Shown: one piece after another, positions 61,142 to 64,000 of the stretch | Numbering within the stretch: position 1 is the first letter of the stretch | Layout: every line of letters starts with the position of its first letter | Assembly: GCA_038363925.1 (NCBI GenBank) | Contig: JAQQWL010000006.1 | Coordinates: forward strand, 2,088,501 to 2,152,500 | Direction of reading: 5' to 3' | Origin: Apiospora phragmitis | Lineage: Eukaryota > Ascomycota > Sordariomycetes > Amphisphaeriales > Apiosporaceae | DNA length: 64,000 nucleotides | Program-made: the position numbers and the translations under genes | Notes under the pieces: model-generated | Seen by the model: only the letters and a program-made list of their open reading frames with translations | What the model was told of the DNA's origin: nothing | Databases searched by the model: none

Positions 61142-63316
61142 ATGTCGAGTCCAAACCTTCCGCCGGGGGCCTTCATTACTTCATTAGGTGGCAAAAGATG
61201 TACGGCGATACCAAAGAAGGGCGGCAACGGGGGAGGTGGAGGAGGACAACAACAGCAGACTTCAACCACGACGGCGGCGGCCACGACAACCGAGGCCCCC
61301 TCGACGACGACCGTCCAGGAGCCGCCTAAGACCAGCACAACTCAGGTGCAGGCGCCCCCGCCGCCGCCACCAGCCGTGTCGCCACCCCCAGAGTCGACGA
61401 CAACAGTTATCCCCCCTCGTGAGACTTCTACTAGTACGACGAGCCTTACTTCTACTAGCCTTACTTCTACCACCCTTCAAGCTCCTCCCACACAAGCACC
61501 ACCTGTGCAGACATCGACAGCGGCAGTAGTGTCGCCGCCGCCGGCACCACCACCACCACCGGCGGCGGCGGCGGAGACGTCTAGCGTTGCGAAACTGCCT
61601 GCAACCAGCCTGCCGTCTGATGTTCCTACATCAACCTCACAGACTGTGCCCTCTCCCACAGTAGCTGCGCCTGATGCCCCTACATCAACCTCGCAAGCTA
61701 TTGTCCCTCCCATAATAGCTATACCTTCACCTTCCCCCTCTTCACAAGCACAGCCATCAGATACGGCGTTGCGGACTACAGGGACTCAGACTCAGACGGC
61801 TGACAGCACCGCACCAACAGCAACGGACGCGTCTCCAGCAGATGCGACTACCCAATCCAGCAGTTCAGCCGCGACATCAACACCATCCGTAAACGACGAT
61901 CTGGCGTCTGGCGGTGGCCGCAACGCTGGCAACGCCGCCGTGGTAACGACGTCTGGCAGTGCCGTTTTCACGATAACCCCTGCTGCCAGCCAAACGGCGG
62001 CCTCTGATGCCGAGGTGACTAACACCGGACCTAGTACGCATGCGACTAAGGCTGTGGTGGGCGGCGTACTAGGGGGTGTGGCCTTTGTCGCCATTGCCGT
62101 GTTGATCTTCTGGTTTGTGCGCAAAAGACTCCGACGGAAGCGGAGGAGCACACTCCTGACGCCACTAGGGGGGCCAGAGAATGGGTTTGGCGACGTCGAG
62201 AAGAGGCCGTACATCTTCAGCCGCGACTCCATCGGCCCGACTCCCCTCTCGGAGAAGTTCAGGGTCACGTTCGGACACAGCCTGAAGAAGTTCCGAGGGC
62301 GCGTCAAGAGCTTGGTTGTGCGCAGCCCCTCGCCCAGTGTAAATCTGGACAGGGGAAACTCGCAGTTCTTGGATGGGTCCGTAAGCGTCAGCGATGCTGG
62401 CCGATCTAGAAGTGCTGGGCGTGATGGCTCCCCGCCACCCAAGGGCCGCTTTCTCGGCTTGTTCTCCAGGTCCAATGGGGAATCTGGATGGCGGTTTGGC
62501 AGCCGCGGCAAGCAGGACAGCGAGGAGCTGTTTGCGAATACGCGAGGCATGAAGGATACTCAACGTGGGCGAAGTTCGCAGCCAGACTTCCTGGCCTTGC
62601 TCAACATGGACGACAAGCAATTAGCCGAGCAGGCGAACATCAAACGAAAAACCTTGACCGGGAAACAGAACCGGCGGTCGTCGAGTGCTGGATCGGCCGA
62701 CCATTTCCTGGGCGGACTCGGCCTGAGCTTTGGGTCTACCAACCCCTTCCTGGATTCCAATGCCATGCCTCACAACTCAGCCGTACCGCCTTCCTTGTCC
62801 ACATCTCCCGACGCAAAGGATCCATTCTCGGACACGAACGCGATTCGGCCGCCTACGCAGTCCAAGCAAATAGGACCGCCCTCGACGTACGCCGACAATG
62901 TTCGAAGATCCCGAGGCCAATCGGTCGGAGGCTCTAGGCCGCCTAGCTCGCGACCCCGCAATGGCACCATGTACAGAGACTCGGCCGACTCGGTTGAGTC
63001 GTTCCAGACGAGGCGGAATAAGTTCCGGTCAGACCCCTTCGATCTTGACCGGCCAGAGCTTCTCTCCTCTTCTGCTTCTACGTCGTCGTCGCAAGGTATG
63101 CCGCGCACGTCCCGGGTGCCGTCTACCCCTGGGCGCGCCCACACGCGCGCCTCGAGCTACAGCAGTAGGTACTCAAGCGGCGTCAACACCCTAGACGGTT
63201 TCGGCGACCCAGGGCCAGACGTCGGTCTTGCAACCAATAGGTATGCCCCGCCGCCAGCGGCTAGCCACACGAAGAACGGCTCGACTGGCCAAGTCAGTGT
63301 CGGAAAGGCGTACTAG
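61142..63316 (+). CDS. Single-pass membrane protein with a Ser/Thr/Pro-rich stalk (724 aa)
   Basis: Single exon from the ATG at 61142. Residues 1-30 hold one Cys and no signal peptide. About 35-300 is a Ser/Thr/Pro/Ala-rich low-complexity stalk with many TTT, PPP and TST groups, a likely O-mannosylation substrate. A strongly hydrophobic span at 304-326 (GGVLGGVAFVAIAVLIFWFV) is followed by a basic stop-transfer RKRLRRKRR. The 390-residue cytoplasmic side is disordered and basic. It includes EKFRVTFGHSLKKFRGRVKSL and an NPFLDSNA-type motif. The layout resembles fungal wall-stress sensors (Mid2/WSC-like), but there is no WSC domain. With no signal peptide, the span would have to act as a reverse signal-anchor. 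Function inferred from layout only. Confidence 0.75.
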   Translation: MSSPNLPPGAFITSLGGKRCTAIPKKGGNGGGGGGQQQQTSTTTAAATTTEAPSTTTVQEPPKTSTTQVQAPPPPPPAVSPPPESTTTVIPPRETSTSTTSLTSTSLTSTTLQAPPTQAPPVQTSTAAVVSPPPAPPPPPAAAAETSSVAKLPATSLPSDVPTSTSQTVPSPTVAAPDAPTSTSQAIVPPIIAIPSPSPSSQAQPSDTALRTTGTQTQTADSTAPTATDASPADATTQSSSSAATSTPSVNDDLASGGGRNAGNAAVVTTSGSAVFTITPAASQTAASDAEVTNTGPSTHATKAVVGGVLGGVAFVAIAVLIFWFVRKRLRRKRRSTLLTPLGGPENGFGDVEKRPYIFSRDSIGPTPLSEKFRVTFGHSLKKFRGRVKSLVVRSPSPSVNLDRGNSQFLDGSVSVSDAGRSRSAGRDGSPPPKGRFLGLFSRSNGESGWRFGSRGKQDSEELFANTRGMKDTQRGRSSQPDFLALLNMDDKQLAEQANIKRKTLTGKQNRRSSSAGSADHFLGGLGLSFGSTNPFLDSNAMPHNSAVPPSLSTSPDAKDPFSDTNAIRPPTQSKQIGPPSTYADNVRRSRGQSVGGSRPPSSRPRNGTMYRDSADSVESFQTRRNKFRSDPFDLDRPELLSSSASTSSSQGMPRTSRVPSTPGRAHTRASSYSSRYSSGVNTLDGFGDPGPDVGLATNRYAPPPAASHTKNGSTGQVSVGKAY

Positions 63317-64000
63317 TGGGAACACTTACCACTACCGCTGCTCGCTACCACTGCCGATGTTTTTGCGTTATTGCTTTCAACTTTTTTTTTGGTTCAAAAG
63401 TACCACCCACGGAGTTGGATGCGGATCAAGGGGCTCCCTGGCGTTTTACGGACAAAAGCTGAGGCGCCTTGAGTACCACACCACTCACCCCATCGAGTCA
63501 CTCAGAGGGAACATTTGCATTCTTATTTTGATCACTGCTATACCCAGATTAGGGGGAAGCTTAGGGAATATGATGGGGATCCGGATGACTGGCCACAGTC
63601 TCTCTCTATTGTTTAGTTATTTTTTTTTATCCCGGGATGACGATGCTGTTATTATTGCATAGCCGGCGCCGCTCTTTAACCATATATTCCCCCCATTTGC
63701 AAGGCGTTGTTGTCAACCTGTCGCCGCTGCGAGTGTACGAAGGCACAGAGAAGTTTGGGAAGTTGTTACTGCTATTGGAGGAGGAGGGGAATCAAATGTC
63801 GACGAATGAAGGACCTGGAGGAGTGATTGCGAGTTTGTACGATTCGAGTTCGTTACTGGATAACCTTGACCGGCCAGTTGTTTTTGTAGATAGAGATGAT
63901 GAATACGGTTGAATGACCGCTTATACAAGCACACACATACACACACACAATACTTCATAGTACAAACGGCTTGCGAGCCCAGAGGTTAATGGAGAAAGAT
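63317..64000. other. 3' flank at the window end
   Basis: No gene seen. It contains short T and CA runs and probably the polyadenylation site of the membrane-protein gene. Confidence 0.5.

Overview
This window is nuclear DNA of a filamentous ascomycete, most likely a Sordariomycete. The genes are spliced and sit on both strands. Introns are mostly 50-160 nt with GT...AG ends and CTAAC/CTGAC branch points. The recognisable proteins are eukaryotic housekeeping and fungal families: Smc6, Emg1/Nep1, Coq9, mitochondrial uS17, metacaspase, ApsB/Mto1 and a Gbp2-type RNA-binding protein. There are no operons, CRISPR arrays or intact transposons.

Layout. At 0-12.5 kb there is one convincing gene, a three-RRM SR-like protein (3.4-5.4 kb, minus) with an 8-nt microexon and a long leader, followed by 7 kb without a supported gene. 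At 12.5-24.3 kb lies a dense housekeeping block: coq9, smc6 and an ECD/SGT1-family gene head to head, a Sap1/Yta6-like AAA ATPase, and mrps17. At 25.25-25.38 kb a tRNA-Pro(UGG) gene carries, inside its T-arm, a 57-bp insert with every mark of a spliceosomal intron (GTAAGT, TACTAAC, CAG). I consider this the most unusual object in the window. At 27-32.9 kb lie a VOC-fold/transmembrane protein and emg1. At 36.5-43.2 kb lie two secreted-protein genes (an Asn-rich protein and a GH25 lysozyme) and an FBXO21-like F-box gene. At 44.2-51.2 kb lie the apsB/mto1-like coiled-coil gene and a metacaspase, tail to tail. At 56-63.3 kb lie an uncharacterised conserved-looking protein and a single-pass membrane protein with a Ser/Thr/Pro-rich stalk.

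Sequence quality. In four genes (AAA ATPase, F-box gene, apsB-like, metacaspase) the reading frame breaks at nine places, mostly at short homopolymers. In each gene, correcting them by one base makes the total coding length an exact multiple of three and gives one continuous protein. I read this as indel errors in the assembly, concentrated at 41-51 kb, rather than as nine independent mutations, but the F-box gene could be genuinely broken.

All exon boundaries were read by eye from splice signals and frame continuity. Family assignments come from recognised motifs, not from a database search.
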